Shown here piece by piece: positions 17,831 through 26,427 of a stretch of 64,000 bases of DNA. The notes below the pieces were generated by a model that had not been told where the DNA came from, did not search any database, and was given only the letters and a program-made list of their open reading frames with translations. This stretch comes from Amycolatopsis sp. QT-25 (GTDB lineage Bacteria; Actinomycetota; Actinomycetes; Mycobacteriales; Pseudonocardiaceae). Numbering within the stretch: the stretch's first letter is position 1; every line of letters starts with the position of its first letter. The position numbers were made by a program, and so were the translations under genes. The stretch is from NCBI RefSeq assembly GCF_029369745.1, contig NZ_CP120210.1:3658001-3722000 (forward strand), in the 5' to 3' direction.

Positions 17831-17869
17831 TTGAGCCTCACCTTACTTAGGTTAGGGTTCCCTGGTCTT
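17831..17869. promoter_or_regulatory. Iron box (DmdR/IdeR-type operator), two overlapping half-matches
   Basis: The stretch contains TTAGGTTAGG at 17847-17856, which continues to CCCTGG and matches 14 of 19 positions of the TTAGGTTAGGCTAACCTAA consensus. The adjacent GAGCCTCACCTTA is a second, inverted partial match. It lies between two divergent siderophore genes, so iron-dependent repression of both is expected. Confidence 0.8.
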
Positions 17870-17916
17870 TTGTTGCGAAGTACCGAGATGCGGCTGAGCC
17901 GCGCTAGGGGTTCAAG

Positions 17917-19260
17917 ATGGCACGAGCAGTGGCCGGTGAACGGGTTCCGGTCTACGACGTGGTCGGGGTCGGGTTCGGGCCTTCCAACCTGGCGCTCGCC
18001 ATCGCCGTCACCGAGCACAACGGCGCGTCCGGAACGGAGACGGTCACCGCCCACTTCCTCGAGCGGCAGCCCTGTTTCGGCTGGCATCGCGGGATGTTGA
18101 TCGACAACGCCACCATGCAGGTGTCCTTCCTCAAGGATCTGGTGACGATGCGCAACCCGACGAGTTCGTTCAGCTTCCTGTCGTATCTGCACGACAAGGA
18201 CCGGCTGGTCGATTTCATCAACCACAAGAACCTGTTCCCGCTGCGGATCGAGTTCCACGACTACTTCGAATGGGCGGCGGAGAGGGTCGACGATCTGGTT
18301 TCCTATGGCACCGAAGTACTTTCGGTGACGCCTGTCTTCGACGGCGACGAGATCGTGTTCTTCGACGTCCACGCCCGCACCGGCGGCGAACTGGTGAACC
18401 TGCGCGCCCGCAATCTGGTGATGGGCACCGGGCTGCGACCGAACCTCCCCGTGGGGGTGACGCCGGGCACCCGGATCTGGCACAACAGCGAACTGCTGCA
18501 CCGGCTCGAGGGCATGGCCGCCGAGGAACCGAGCCGGTTCGTCGTCGTCGGCGCCGGTCAGAGCGCGGCCGAGGTCAGCGCACTGCTGCACGATCGCTTC
18601 CCCCTGGCCGAGGTGTGCGCGGTGTTCGCGCGGTACGGCTACAGCCCGGCCGACGACAGCGCGTTCGCCAACCGCATCTTCGATCCCGAGGCGGTCGGGC
18701 GGTTCTACGAGGCGCCGGAAGCGGTCAAGGAGCGCTTGATGCGCTACCACGGCGCGACCAACTACTCGGCCGTCGACATCGAACTCATCGACGACCTGTA
18801 CCGGCGTGTCTACCGCGAGAAGGTGCAGGGGATCGAACGGCTGAAGCTGATCAACGTCTCCCGTCCCACCGAGGTCATCGACACCGGTTCCGAAGTGCGG
18901 GTCACCGTCGAGGCGCTGGAGACCGGCGAGCGGACCGGTATCGACGCCGATTTCGTCGTGTACGCCACCGGGTACAGCCCGGCGGATCCGACGCCGCTGC
19001 TCGGTGAGCTCGCCTCCGCCTGCATGCGCGACGCCGGGGGCAGGCTCCGCGTCGAACGCGACTACCGGATCGTCACCGAACCGCCGCTGGACGGCGGGAT
19101 CTACCTGCAAGGCGGCACGGAGCACACGCACGGCATCACGTCGTCGCTGCTGTCCAACACCGCGGTCCGGGTCGGGGAGATTCTTCAGTCCATTGTGGAC
19201 AGGCGGGGTGCCGGCGTGTCCCGGCCCGACTACGCGGTCAGCGGGACCGGACCCGCCTGA
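17917..19260 (+). CDS. L-ornithine (or lysine) N-monooxygenase
   Basis: The 447-residue flavoprotein hydroxylates the side-chain amine of ornithine or lysine using NADPH and O2. The FAD motif GVGFGPSNLALAI is at about residue 16, the substrate-site segment MQVSFLKDLVTMRNPTS follows, the NADPH motif VVVGAGQSAAEVSALL is near 208, and YATGYSPADPTPL near 350 is the family end motif. It starts at the ATG at 17917, downstream of an iron box. It diverges from the formyltransferase and precedes an MbtH gene, so together they supply formyl-hydroxyornithine to a siderophore assembly line. Confidence 0.92.
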   Translation: MARAVAGERVPVYDVVGVGFGPSNLALAIAVTEHNGASGTETVTAHFLERQPCFGWHRGMLIDNATMQVSFLKDLVTMRNPTSSFSFLSYLHDKDRLVDFINHKNLFPLRIEFHDYFEWAAERVDDLVSYGTEVLSVTPVFDGDEIVFFDVHARTGGELVNLRARNLVMGTGLRPNLPVGVTPGTRIWHNSELLHRLEGMAAEEPSRFVVVGAGQSAAEVSALLHDRFPLAEVCAVFARYGYSPADDSAFANRIFDPEAVGRFYEAPEAVKERLMRYHGATNYSAVDIELIDDLYRRVYREKVQGIERLKLINVSRPTEVIDTGSEVRVTVEALETGERTGIDADFVVYATGYSPADPTPLLGELASACMRDAGGRLRVERDYRIVTEPPLDGGIYLQGGTEHTHGITSSLLSNTAVRVGEILQSIVDRRGAGVSRPDYAVSGTGPA

Positions 19261-19356
19261 CCCGCTGACGACGTGGCACGCCTGGCAGGAGGCCGTGCTG
19301 ACCGAAGAGCCCGCCCGCCGGGCCGATTCACCGGCCGTACAGAAGAGGAACAAGGA

Positions 19357-19566
19357 ATGACGAACCCGTTCGAGAACCCCGACGGTACGTACCTGGTGCT
19401 GGCCAACGACGAGGGTCAGCACAGCCTGTGGCCCGAGTTCGTCGAGGTCCCGGCGGGCTGGACCACGAAGTTCGGCCCGGCCTCGCGCTCGGAGTGCCTC
19501 GAGTACGTCGAGCACAACTGGACCGACCTGCGTCCCACGTCGCTCGTCGAGGTCATGGAGTCCTGA
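19357..19566 (+). CDS. MbtH-like protein (NRPS adenylation partner)
   Basis: This 69-residue protein carries the MbtH signature: [33 protein letters not shown] and a C-terminal NWTDLRP. Such proteins bind adenylation domains of nonribosomal peptide synthetases and are needed for their solubility and activity. AGGAACAAGGA lies before the ATG at 19357. It is the last gene of the small siderophore cluster; the next 100 bases hold a palindrome and no synthetase follows. The 96 bases before it read in frame as a short tail ([15 protein letters not shown]) that may be the end of a lost gene. Confidence 0.92.
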   Translation: MTNPFENPDGTYLVLANDEGQHSLWPEFVEVPAGWTTKFGPASRSECLEYVEHNWTDLRPTSLVEVMES

Positions 19567-19575
19567 CCCGCTTCG

Positions 19576-19635
19576 GTCCGTGAAGGCCCCTGGCCGGTTC
19601 ACGCGTGTTCGTCCCTCAAGGGGGCCTTCACGGAC
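19576..19635. repeat. Family A palindrome, copy 2 (variant centre)
   Basis: Arms GTCCGTGAAGGCCCC and GGGGCCTTCACGGAC pair perfectly. The 30-base centre differs from other copies and still contains TCCCTCAAG, so this is a degraded or hybrid copy. It directly follows the mbtH stop. Confidence 0.8.
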
Positions 19636-19693
19636 TTGTGCTGTTCAGAATCGCGACGGACTTCGTCCATAAAACGTGAGTAGCGTTCGGGTT

Positions 19694-20731
19694 ATGGATC
19701 GAAGAGCGTTCATGGTGGCCGCCGGTGGCGCGGCGGCAGGGGCAGCGATGCTGCCTGGTCAGGCGGAGGCGCGACCCCAGGGGCAAGCGAAGTGGGGACC
19801 GCACTGGCCGGTCGTCCGCTTCAACATCCTCAGCGACATCCAGGGGGACCTCGCCGACTTCGGCAAGGCGCTCGACGACCTGCACGCGATCAACCCGGGC
19901 AGCGCGGGACTCGGTATCGCGGGGGATCTCACCCCGCGCGGCTACGACTTCGAGTACGCCCAGCTTCGTTCGACCTTCGACAAGCACCCGCATCCGCGTG
20001 AGGTCGCGTGGGCCATCGGCAACCACGAGTTCTACGTCCCGAAATGGCGGGATCCCGACACCCTGGCCCAGGAGACCTGGCCCAACGGGACGACCGAGGA
20101 CTCCCTTTTCCGCAGCTTCTACCGGTTCGCGGGCCGCAACACCGTCTACTCCGAGACGTCGTTCGGCGGTGTTCCGGTGCTCTGCCTCGGAACCGAGCGG
20201 TACGCGAAGTACCACGACCCCAAACTGTGGGACGAGGTCTGGATGAGCGACCGGCAGTTCACCTGGCTAGAACAGCGCCTCCGGTACTGGTCGAACCGGC
20301 GCAGCCCGGTGATGGTGCTGACCCATCATCCGCTGCCCAACACCGTTTCCGGGACGCACAACAAGCTCTACCGGTCCGACTACCTCCAGCCCGACAGGCT
20401 GCTTTCGATCCTCGGCCGTCACCGGGACGTGTTCCTCTTCTCCGGGCACACGCACTGGGATCTGAACCTTTCGGACTGGGTCGTCCGCCGCGTGGTGCCG
20501 GGCACCGGCAATCTCGAAGGGTTCACCGTCGTCAACACCGCCGCCGTGCAGACCGGCTGGACGGATGACGGCAAGGGCGGTGAAGTGTCCCTCGGCGGCG
20601 CGTTCAACCAGGGGCTGCAGGTCGAGGTCTCACCGGGCTCGGTGGTCATCAAGGCCCGGGACTTCACCACGAAGACCTGGCTGAAGCAGATCACCGTTCC
20701 GCTGCACGACTCCTGGGGATTCCCGCACTGA
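19694..20731 (+). CDS. Tat-exported metallophosphoesterase
   Basis: The 345-residue protein begins MDRRAFMVAAGGAAAG, a twin-arginine signal, and the mature part is a calcineurin-like phosphoesterase. Metal-ligand segments are visible in order: SDIQGD, GIAGDLTPRGYDF, AIGNHEFY, LTHHPL and FSGHTHWDL. It would hydrolyse phosphoester bonds outside the membrane; the substrate is unknown. I choose the ATG at 19694 because the Tat motif starts there, although a GTG at 19676 is in frame. A strong hairpin terminator follows at 20858. Confidence 0.9.
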   Translation: MDRRAFMVAAGGAAAGAAMLPGQAEARPQGQAKWGPHWPVVRFNILSDIQGDLADFGKALDDLHAINPGSAGLGIAGDLTPRGYDFEYAQLRSTFDKHPHPREVAWAIGNHEFYVPKWRDPDTLAQETWPNGTTEDSLFRSFYRFAGRNTVYSETSFGGVPVLCLGTERYAKYHDPKLWDEVWMSDRQFTWLEQRLRYWSNRRSPVMVLTHHPLPNTVSGTHNKLYRSDYLQPDRLLSILGRHRDVFLFSGHTHWDLNLSDWVVRRVVPGTGNLEGFTVVNTAAVQTGWTDDGKGGEVSLGGAFNQGLQVEVSPGSVVIKARDFTTKTWLKQITVPLHDSWGFPH

Positions 20732-20857
20732 CCGTCCCCGCACGGGAGGGTTCGCGCGCCACCGGATCAGTCGGGTCCTGCGGAGTGGCAAGGAGGCCTT
20801 CGCGGATCGGTGGGCGTCGTCACCAACGCGACACCCGCCGTTCCCGAGCCGAGCACG

Positions 20858-20895
20858 GAACGGGGCCGCGAGCGAAGAAGCTCGCGGCCCCGTTC
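20858..20895. terminator. Strong terminator-like hairpin after the phosphoesterase
   Basis: A perfect 16-bp stem (GAACGGGGCCGCGAGC with its complement) closes the six-base loop GAAGAA. It separates the phosphoesterase gene from the downstream FecCD relic. A partial family A arm (AAGGAGGCCTTC) lies some 60 bases before it. Confidence 0.8.
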
Positions 20896-20932
20896 TCGCC
20901 GGTCGACGGTTTAGTTCGTCGAGGTCACCGGT

Positions 20933-22280
20933 GTGCTCGGCTACATCTGGTTCGCCTTCGCCGGGGCGGCGATCGCGTCGGTCGTGGTGTACGTCCTCGG
21001 CTCGGCGGGCCGCAGCGCCACCCCGGACCGGCTCGTGCTCGCCGGTTCGGCCGTGATGGCGGTGCTCCAGGCCTACATCGTCGGGATCCTGCTGCTGCTG
21101 CCCGAGACGTTCGACCAGTTCCGCTTCTGGAACGTCGGTTCGCTCAGCGGCCGCAGAGGGGACGTGTTCTGGCAAGTCTCGCCGTTCGTGGCGGTGGGCG
21201 CGGTGATCGCGCTGCTGCTCGCCCGGCCGCTCGACATCCTCGCGCTCGGCGACCAGACCGGCAAGGCGCTCGGCGCCCACGTCGGCCGCACCCGCGTGCT
21301 GGGCGCGATCGTCGTGACCCTGCTCGCCGTCGCCGTCTTCCTCGTCGGCGCGGTCAGCATGACCACCGGCGACTCCCCGTTGTCCGTCGGCGAGGTCATC
21401 CGGACGTTGTTCGGCTTCGGGGACCGGAGCACCGAATTCATCGTGACCACCCTGCGGCTGCCGCGGCTGCTGACCGCCTTGCTGGTCGGCGGCGCGCTCG
21501 CGGTCAGTGGCGCGATCTTGCAAAGCCTGTCCGGAAACCCCCTGGGCAGCCCGGATTTCCCCGGCTTCACCGAAGGCGCCGCCGCGGGCGCGCTGCTGAC
21601 GATCATCGTCGTGCACGGCGGCATGCTCCAGGTGTCGTTGGGCGCGCTGGTCGGCGGCGTCGTCACCGCGGCCTTGATCGCGTTGCTCGCGCTGAAAGGT
21701 GGTGTGCACACGTTCCGGCTGATCCTGGTCGGCATCGGGGTGAACGCGATGCTCATCGCCTTCGACTCGTACCTGATCACCAGGGTCGCTTGGCAGGACG
21801 GCCTGGCGGCGCAGGCCTGGCTGGTCGGCGGGCTGAACGGACGCGGCTGGGAACACGTCGGCCCGGTCGCGATCGCCATCGCCGTCCTGCTGCCGCCCGC
21901 CTTGGTCTACGGCAGAAGGCTTTCCCTGCTGGAGATGGGTGGACGACTCGGCCAAGGGGCTCGGCGTGCCGGTGCAGCGGAGCCGGCTCGTGCTCCTCGG
22001 GATCAGTGTGGGGCTGTGTTCGATCGCCACGGCCGCCGCCGGCGCGATCGCGTTCCTGGCGCTCACCGCGCCTCAACTGGCGAAGCGGCTCACGCGGTCT
22101 TCGGGCCCGGGGCTCGCCGCGGCGGCGCTGATGGGCATGCTCCTGCTGGTGACGAGCGATCTGATCACCCAGCAGTTCCTCGCCGGCCTGCCCGTCGGGC
22201 TGGTGACCGGGGCGATCAGCGGCCTGTATCTGGCCTGGCTCCTGGTTTCCCGGCGCGGGGTCGGCCGGGTTGCGCGCTGA
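20933..22280 (+). pseudogene. FecCD iron-siderophore permease remnant: two genes fused by deletion, then frameshifted
   Basis: The first 120 residues (LGYIWFAFAGAAIASVVVYV to ALGDQTGKALGAHVGRTRVL) match the middle of one FecCD permease. Without a break the frame passes near 21300-21330 into the start region of a second FecCD permease (TTGDSPLSVGEVIRTL, TLRLPRLLTALLVGGALAVS). Near 21930 one extra base shifts the frame, and the rest (DDSAKGLGVPVQRSRLVL to LVSRRGVGRVAR) continues in another phase. The relic therefore records a deletion joining two neighbouring permease genes plus a later frameshift. It was probably the uptake system of the nearby siderophore locus. Confidence 0.88.
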
Positions 22281-23112
22281 CCGGCTCGATCGGCGCCGGT
22301 TCGCCGAAGCGGGTCAGCGCCAGCGCCGCCGACACCGCGAGCACGAACCCGACCGCCGCCACGGCCGTGAACCCCGGTCGCGTGGTGTCGCCCAGCACGA
22401 CAACCCCGATGAGCGAAGGGAAGACGGTCTCGCCGATCACCATCATCGCGGTCGAGGTGGTGACACTGCCGCGGTGCAACGCGGTGGCGTAGAACAACAT
22501 CGCCAGCGCGCCCGCCACGCCCAGGGTGTAGACGGCGGGGTCGGTCAGCAGATCCGGCGGGGCGAGACTGGTGAGCACTCGGCCGGAAAGGGCGACCACA
22601 CCGAAGCACAGGCCCGCGATCAGACCCAGCGCCGGCGTCCGGATCCGCCGCGGCGCGCGGCCGGCGAACATTCCCGCCGTGCCGAGTACGACCACCGCGC
22701 CGATCAGCACGAGCCGGAAACCCGGCCCGGTCGCCGACGAGCCCTCGCTCTCCGCCGACATGCCGAGCAACGCGAGCCCGGCGCAGACGACGGCGACCGC
22801 CGTCCACTCGCGACGTCCCAACCGGACGCCGAGTGTCCTCGCCGCGACCGCGGTCACGGCGAGGCTTCCCGCCAGCGCCGCTTGGACCACGAACAGCGGC
22901 AGCACGCGCAGAGCGGCGAGCTGGGCGACGAACCCGAGCACGTCCAGCGCCAGCCCCGCGACGAACTTCCACTGCCGCAACACCCGCACGAGCAGCCGGG
23001 GATCGACGCGGTCCTCGGTGCCCGAGGTCGCTTTCGCGGCGATCGCCTGCAGCACCGAAGCGACGCCGTACGCACAGGCCGCGAAGAACGCGCAAACCAA
23101 TCCCCACCACAT
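22216..23112 (-). CDS. EamA/DMT-family transporter
   Basis: The 298-residue protein has about nine or ten hydrophobic helices spread along its length, starting with WWGLVCAFFAACAYGVASVL, and a tail rich in Pro and Arg. It belongs to the drug/metabolite transporter superfamily. Such proteins move amino acids, metabolites or drugs out of the cell; the substrate is not evident. Its end overlaps the convergent FecCD pseudogene by 65 bases. The ATG at 23112 starts directly with the first membrane helix. Confidence 0.85.
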   Translation of the reverse strand: MWWGLVCAFFAACAYGVASVLQAIAAKATSGTEDRVDPRLLVRVLRQWKFVAGLALDVLGFVAQLAALRVLPLFVVQAALAGSLAVTAVAARTLGVRLGRREWTAVAVVCAGLALLGMSAESEGSSATGPGFRLVLIGAVVVLGTAGMFAGRAPRRIRTPALGLIAGLCFGVVALSGRVLTSLAPPDLLTDPAVYTLGVAGALAMLFYATALHRGSVTTSTAMMVIGETVFPSLIGVVVLGDTTRPGFTAVAAVGFVLAVSAALALTRFGEPAPIEPVSAQPGRPRAGKPGARPDTGR

Positions 23113-23154
23113 GGATCATCAGCCTAGACCCGTTCCGCTGTGTACAGTGGCCAT

Positions 23155-23679
23155 ATGTCGAACACGAGTTCGAGTGCCGCCGAGCCGGTGGCGCGAGCCT
23201 GGCCGGACGGGGTCGCCGAGGACGAAGCCGGGATCCAGTGGGACTTCCTGCGCTTTCTCCGCGCCACCGCGGTGAACAAGGTCGCCGGGCTGACCAGGGA
23301 GCAGGCGGCCGCGACGCCGCTGCCGGCGTCCCAGCGGATGAGCGCGCTGGGACTGGTCAAGCATTTGACCGCCGTGGAGCGCTGGTGGCTCTCCATCGAA
23401 GCGGGCGGTGCCGAGCTGCCTTCGCTGTGGGACGGCTCACCGGATCCGAGCTGGGACCTGACCGAGGACGACGACCCGCGTTCGGTCGTCGAGGCGTACC
23501 GCGCGGAGTGGATGCTCTCGGAGTCGTCGCTGGCCGGGATCTCGCCGGACGACCGCGCGCGCCGGTCGGGGAAGTTCACCGTCCGGTGGGTGCTCGCGCA
23601 CGTCGTTCAGGAAACGGCGCGGCACGTCGGGCACCTGGACATCTTGCGAGAGCTGGCCGACGGGACCACGGGGGAGTAG
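23155..23679 (+). CDS. DinB-family (mycothiol-dependent enzyme-like) protein
   Basis: The 174-residue protein is a four-helix-bundle DinB/DUF664 protein. Metal-ligand histidines are visible in LGLVKHLTAVERWW and in LAHVVQETARHVGHLDILRE, which is the usual His-x-His arrangement of this fold. Actinobacterial relatives act as mycothiol-dependent isomerases or S-transferases in detoxification. The ATG at 23155 is well spaced from the divergent transporter start. The MBL hydrolase begins 17 bases after its stop, suggesting a two-gene operon that may deal with thiol conjugates. The substrate is not known. Confidence 0.8.
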   Translation: MSNTSSSAAEPVARAWPDGVAEDEAGIQWDFLRFLRATAVNKVAGLTREQAAATPLPASQRMSALGLVKHLTAVERWWLSIEAGGAELPSLWDGSPDPSWDLTEDDDPRSVVEAYRAEWMLSESSLAGISPDDRARRSGKFTVRWVLAHVVQETARHVGHLDILRELADGTTGE

Positions 23680-23696
23680 CGCCGTAAGGTGTGCAC

Positions 23697-24407
23697 ATGG
23701 CTGACAGGCTGTACTTCCGGCAATTGCTCGCGGGCCGTGACTTCGCGGTGGGGGATCCGGTCGCGACGCAGATGGTCAACTTCGCCTATCTGATCGGCGA
23801 CCGGGAGACGAACGAGGCCGTCGTCGTCGACCCGGCGTACGCGGTCGGTGATCTGCTCGATCTGCTGGAAGCCGACGGCATGCGGCTGACCGGAGTCCTC
23901 GCGACACACCACCACCCCGACCACGTCGGCGGCGAGATGATGGGATTTTCGCTGCCGGGGATCGCGGAGTTGCTGGAGCGCGTCCAGGTACCGATCCACG
24001 TCAACACCGCCGAAGCCGAATGGGTCCGCCGGATCACCGGTGTCTCGGGGACCGACCTGCGCTCGCACGAACACGACGAGGTGCTGGAGGTCGGCGCGGT
24101 GCCGATCCGGCTGCTGCACACGCCGGGACACACGCCCGGCAGCCAGTGCTTCCTGGTCGACGGGCGGCTCGTCTCCGGGGACACGCTGTTCCTCGAAGGC
24201 TGCGGCCGGACCGATTTCCCCGGCGGTGACGCGGACGCGATCTTCCGGAGCCTGCACTGGCTCGCCGGGCTGGACGGGGATCCGGTCGTCTACCCGGGTC
24301 ACCAGTACTCCGCCGAGCCGTCGGCGAACCTTTCGCGGGTGAAGGACACGAACTTCGTGTACCGGCCGAAATCGCTGGAGGAATGGCGGTCGATGTTCGG
24401 CGGCTGA
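23697..24407 (+). CDS. MBL-fold metallo-hydrolase (glyoxalase II / persulfide dioxygenase-like)
   Basis: The 236-residue protein carries the metallo-beta-lactamase motif THHHPDHVGG and further metal ligands in LHTPGHTPGS, LVSGDTLF and YPGHQYS. It resembles hydroxyacylglutathione hydrolases and related mycothiol-thioester hydrolases or sulfur dioxygenases. In this genus mycothiol would be the likely thiol. The ATG at 23697 is preferred over the GTG six bases upstream. It follows the DinB gene after 17 bases, and both may act in thiol-dependent detoxification. Confidence 0.88.
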   Translation: MADRLYFRQLLAGRDFAVGDPVATQMVNFAYLIGDRETNEAVVVDPAYAVGDLLDLLEADGMRLTGVLATHHHPDHVGGEMMGFSLPGIAELLERVQVPIHVNTAEAEWVRRITGVSGTDLRSHEHDEVLEVGAVPIRLLHTPGHTPGSQCFLVDGRLVSGDTLFLEGCGRTDFPGGDADAIFRSLHWLAGLDGDPVVYPGHQYSAEPSANLSRVKDTNFVYRPKSLEEWRSMFGG

Positions 24408-24519
24408 CCGCGTCCCGTTTCCGCAATCAGGTGACCAATTGCGGGAGAAGGCGTCCGGATCGCGGGACGCGGGGCTCGCTGGTTGACCAGTCCGGCTCCG
24501 GGAGCCGAAGCTCGGAACC

Positions 24520-25623
24520 GTGACGCTCAAGCTGCATTGGTTCCTGCCCACCACCGGTGACGGCCGGACGATCGTGGAGCATTTCCACGCCAGCCGCGCC
24601 GCCGGGGCGTCCGCCGCCCGCGAGCCGAGCCTCGACTACCTCGCGCAGGTCGCCCGCGCCGCCGAGGCCAACGGCTTCGAGGGCGTGCTGACGCCGACCG
24701 GGACCTGGTGCGAGGACGCGTGGCTGACGACGGCCGCGCTCATCCGCGAGACGAGCACCCTCAAGTTCCTCGTCGCGTTCCGGCCGGGAACGGTGTCGCC
24801 GACGCTGGCCGCGCAGATGGCCGGAACGTTCCAGCGAATCTCGCGAGGACGCGTGCTGCTCAACGTCGTCACCGGCGGCGACGCGGTCGAGCAGCGCCGT
24901 TTCGGTGACTGGCACGGCCACGACCAGCGTTACGCGCGCACCGGCGAGTTCCTCGAAATCGTGCGCGGTGTGTGGAGCGGCAAGCCGTTCGACTACGCGG
25001 GCGAGCATCTCGAAGTCGAGGGCGCGACCACGCGAGCGGTGCCCGATCCGGTACCGCCGATCTACTTCGGTGGCTCGTCCGCGGCCGCGCTCCCGGTCGC
25101 GGCGAGACACGCCGACGTCTACCTGACCTGGGGCGAGCCGCCCGCGCAGGTCGCGGAAAAGATCGCCAAGGTCCGCGAACTCGCCGACGAGCAAGGACGG
25201 AAACTCCGGTTCGGCATCCGGCTGCACACCCTTTCCCGTGACACGTCGGCGGAAGCCTGGGCGGAGGCGGGAAAGCTGCTGGAGGCGATCGATCCCGAGC
25301 GGATCGCCCACACGCAGGAACAGTTGTCCGCCAGCGAATCCGTGGGCCAGCAGCGGATGGCCGCGCTGCACGGCGGGAAGACCGACGGCGGTGTCCGCGG
25401 TCTGGAGATCCACCCGAACCTGTGGGCCGGGATCGGCCTGGTGCGCGGCGGCGCGGGCACCGCCCTCGTCGGCAGTCACGGGGAGGTCGCCGACCTCATC
25501 GAGGAGTACCACGCGCACGGCATCGAGGAGTTCGTCCTCTCCGGGTACCCGCACCTGGAAGAGGCGTACTGGTTCGGAGAAGGCGTGCGGCCGGAACTGC
25601 TCCGGCGAGGGCTCGTCGCGTAG
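24520..25623 (+). CDS. ssuD: FMNH2-dependent alkanesulfonate monooxygenase-like LLM enzyme
   Basis: The 367-residue protein is a luciferase-like monooxygenase of the SsuD class. Family features include LKLHWFLPTTGDGRT at the start, GFEGVLTPTGTWCEDAW, LNVVTGGD, and HPNLWAGIGLVRGGAGTALV near the end. SsuD releases sulfite from alkanesulfonates with reduced FMN from a partner reductase, but no reductase or ABC transporter gene is adjacent. Related enzymes oxidise other substrates, so ssuD is the best but not the only name. The start is a GTG at 24520; the start of the mature fold lies only three codons in. Confidence 0.8.
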   Translation: MTLKLHWFLPTTGDGRTIVEHFHASRAAGASAAREPSLDYLAQVARAAEANGFEGVLTPTGTWCEDAWLTTAALIRETSTLKFLVAFRPGTVSPTLAAQMAGTFQRISRGRVLLNVVTGGDAVEQRRFGDWHGHDQRYARTGEFLEIVRGVWSGKPFDYAGEHLEVEGATTRAVPDPVPPIYFGGSSAAALPVAARHADVYLTWGEPPAQVAEKIAKVRELADEQGRKLRFGIRLHTLSRDTSAEAWAEAGKLLEAIDPERIAHTQEQLSASESVGQQRMAALHGGKTDGGVRGLEIHPNLWAGIGLVRGGAGTALVGSHGEVADLIEEYHAHGIEEFVLSGYPHLEEAYWFGEGVRPELLRRGLVA

Positions 25624-25626
25624 CCG

Positions 25627-26386
25627 TCAGAGCGTGCGGGACAACGCCAAAGCGGCGGTCCGTACCGCGGGCGCGACCCGGTTGGTGTGCATGCGATTCG
25701 CCCAGCCGGAGATCGACAACGCCGCACCCCTTGCGCGTCGAGCAGTGGGCTCGCCGCACAGACGACCCGACGCCGGATTCCTCGCGTTTGAACGCGATTC
25801 CTTCGCCGTGGATCTTGGCGAGCTGACGGCGCAGCAGGCCGGCGGCGGTGATCGTCCGCACGCTGATCCGCGGCAACCCGGCGTCGATCACTTGTGTCAC
25901 CACGGATTCCGGGGAAAACGCGAGGATCGCCTTGCCGACGCCGGTGGCGTGCGCGGGAAACCGGCCGCCGATCCGGGACGGCAGCGATGGCGCGTCGGGT
26001 CCCCGCAGGATGTCGAGGTAGACGACCTCGGTGCCCTCCAGGACCGCCAGGTGCACGGTGTTCCTGGTCGCCTCGCGGAGATCGGCGAGATACGGCCGCG
26101 CCGCCTCGACCGGTCCACGGCGCCGCACCGCGAGCTGGCCGATTTCGAACAGTTCCAGCCCGAGCCGCAGGGTGGCGTCCTCGCGTTCGAGCAGCCCGGT
26201 CGCGACCAGCCGCCCGGTGAGCCGGTGGACGGTCGACTTCGCCGGTCCGGTCCGCCGCGTCGGCTCGGAAACGCCGAGCGCCTCGTCGCCGGGACGGAAG
26301 GCCGAAAGCAGCGCGGAGATCCGGGCGGCGCCGAGGCCGTCCGCTCCGGTTCGTTCCGGGTCGTCGTTCCGCTCAGCGGCACGCAT
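25627..26386 (-). pseudogene. IclR-family regulator gene with two frameshifts
   Basis: From the ATG at 26386 the frame encodes a clear IclR protein with a helix-turn-helix (RTGPAKSTVHRLTGRLVATG) and an effector domain. This runs to ESGVG near 25765, where the frame is lost. A second phase gives VCAASPLLDAQG, and a third gives AALSISGWANRMHTNRV and the end ALALSRTL at the stop at 25627. All pieces of a full-length IclR are therefore present but need two frame corrections. It presumably once controlled the adjacent catabolic genes, now also decayed. Confidence 0.87.
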
Positions 26387-26427
26387 GGGTCGAGTGTGCC
26401 CCCTCCGCTCGGGGAGCGTCACCTGGC

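Noticed and set aside
20933..22492. Intact 519-residue FecCD permease
   Set aside because: The length is misleading: the first part belongs to a different permease, and the C-terminal helices are out of frame after about 21930.
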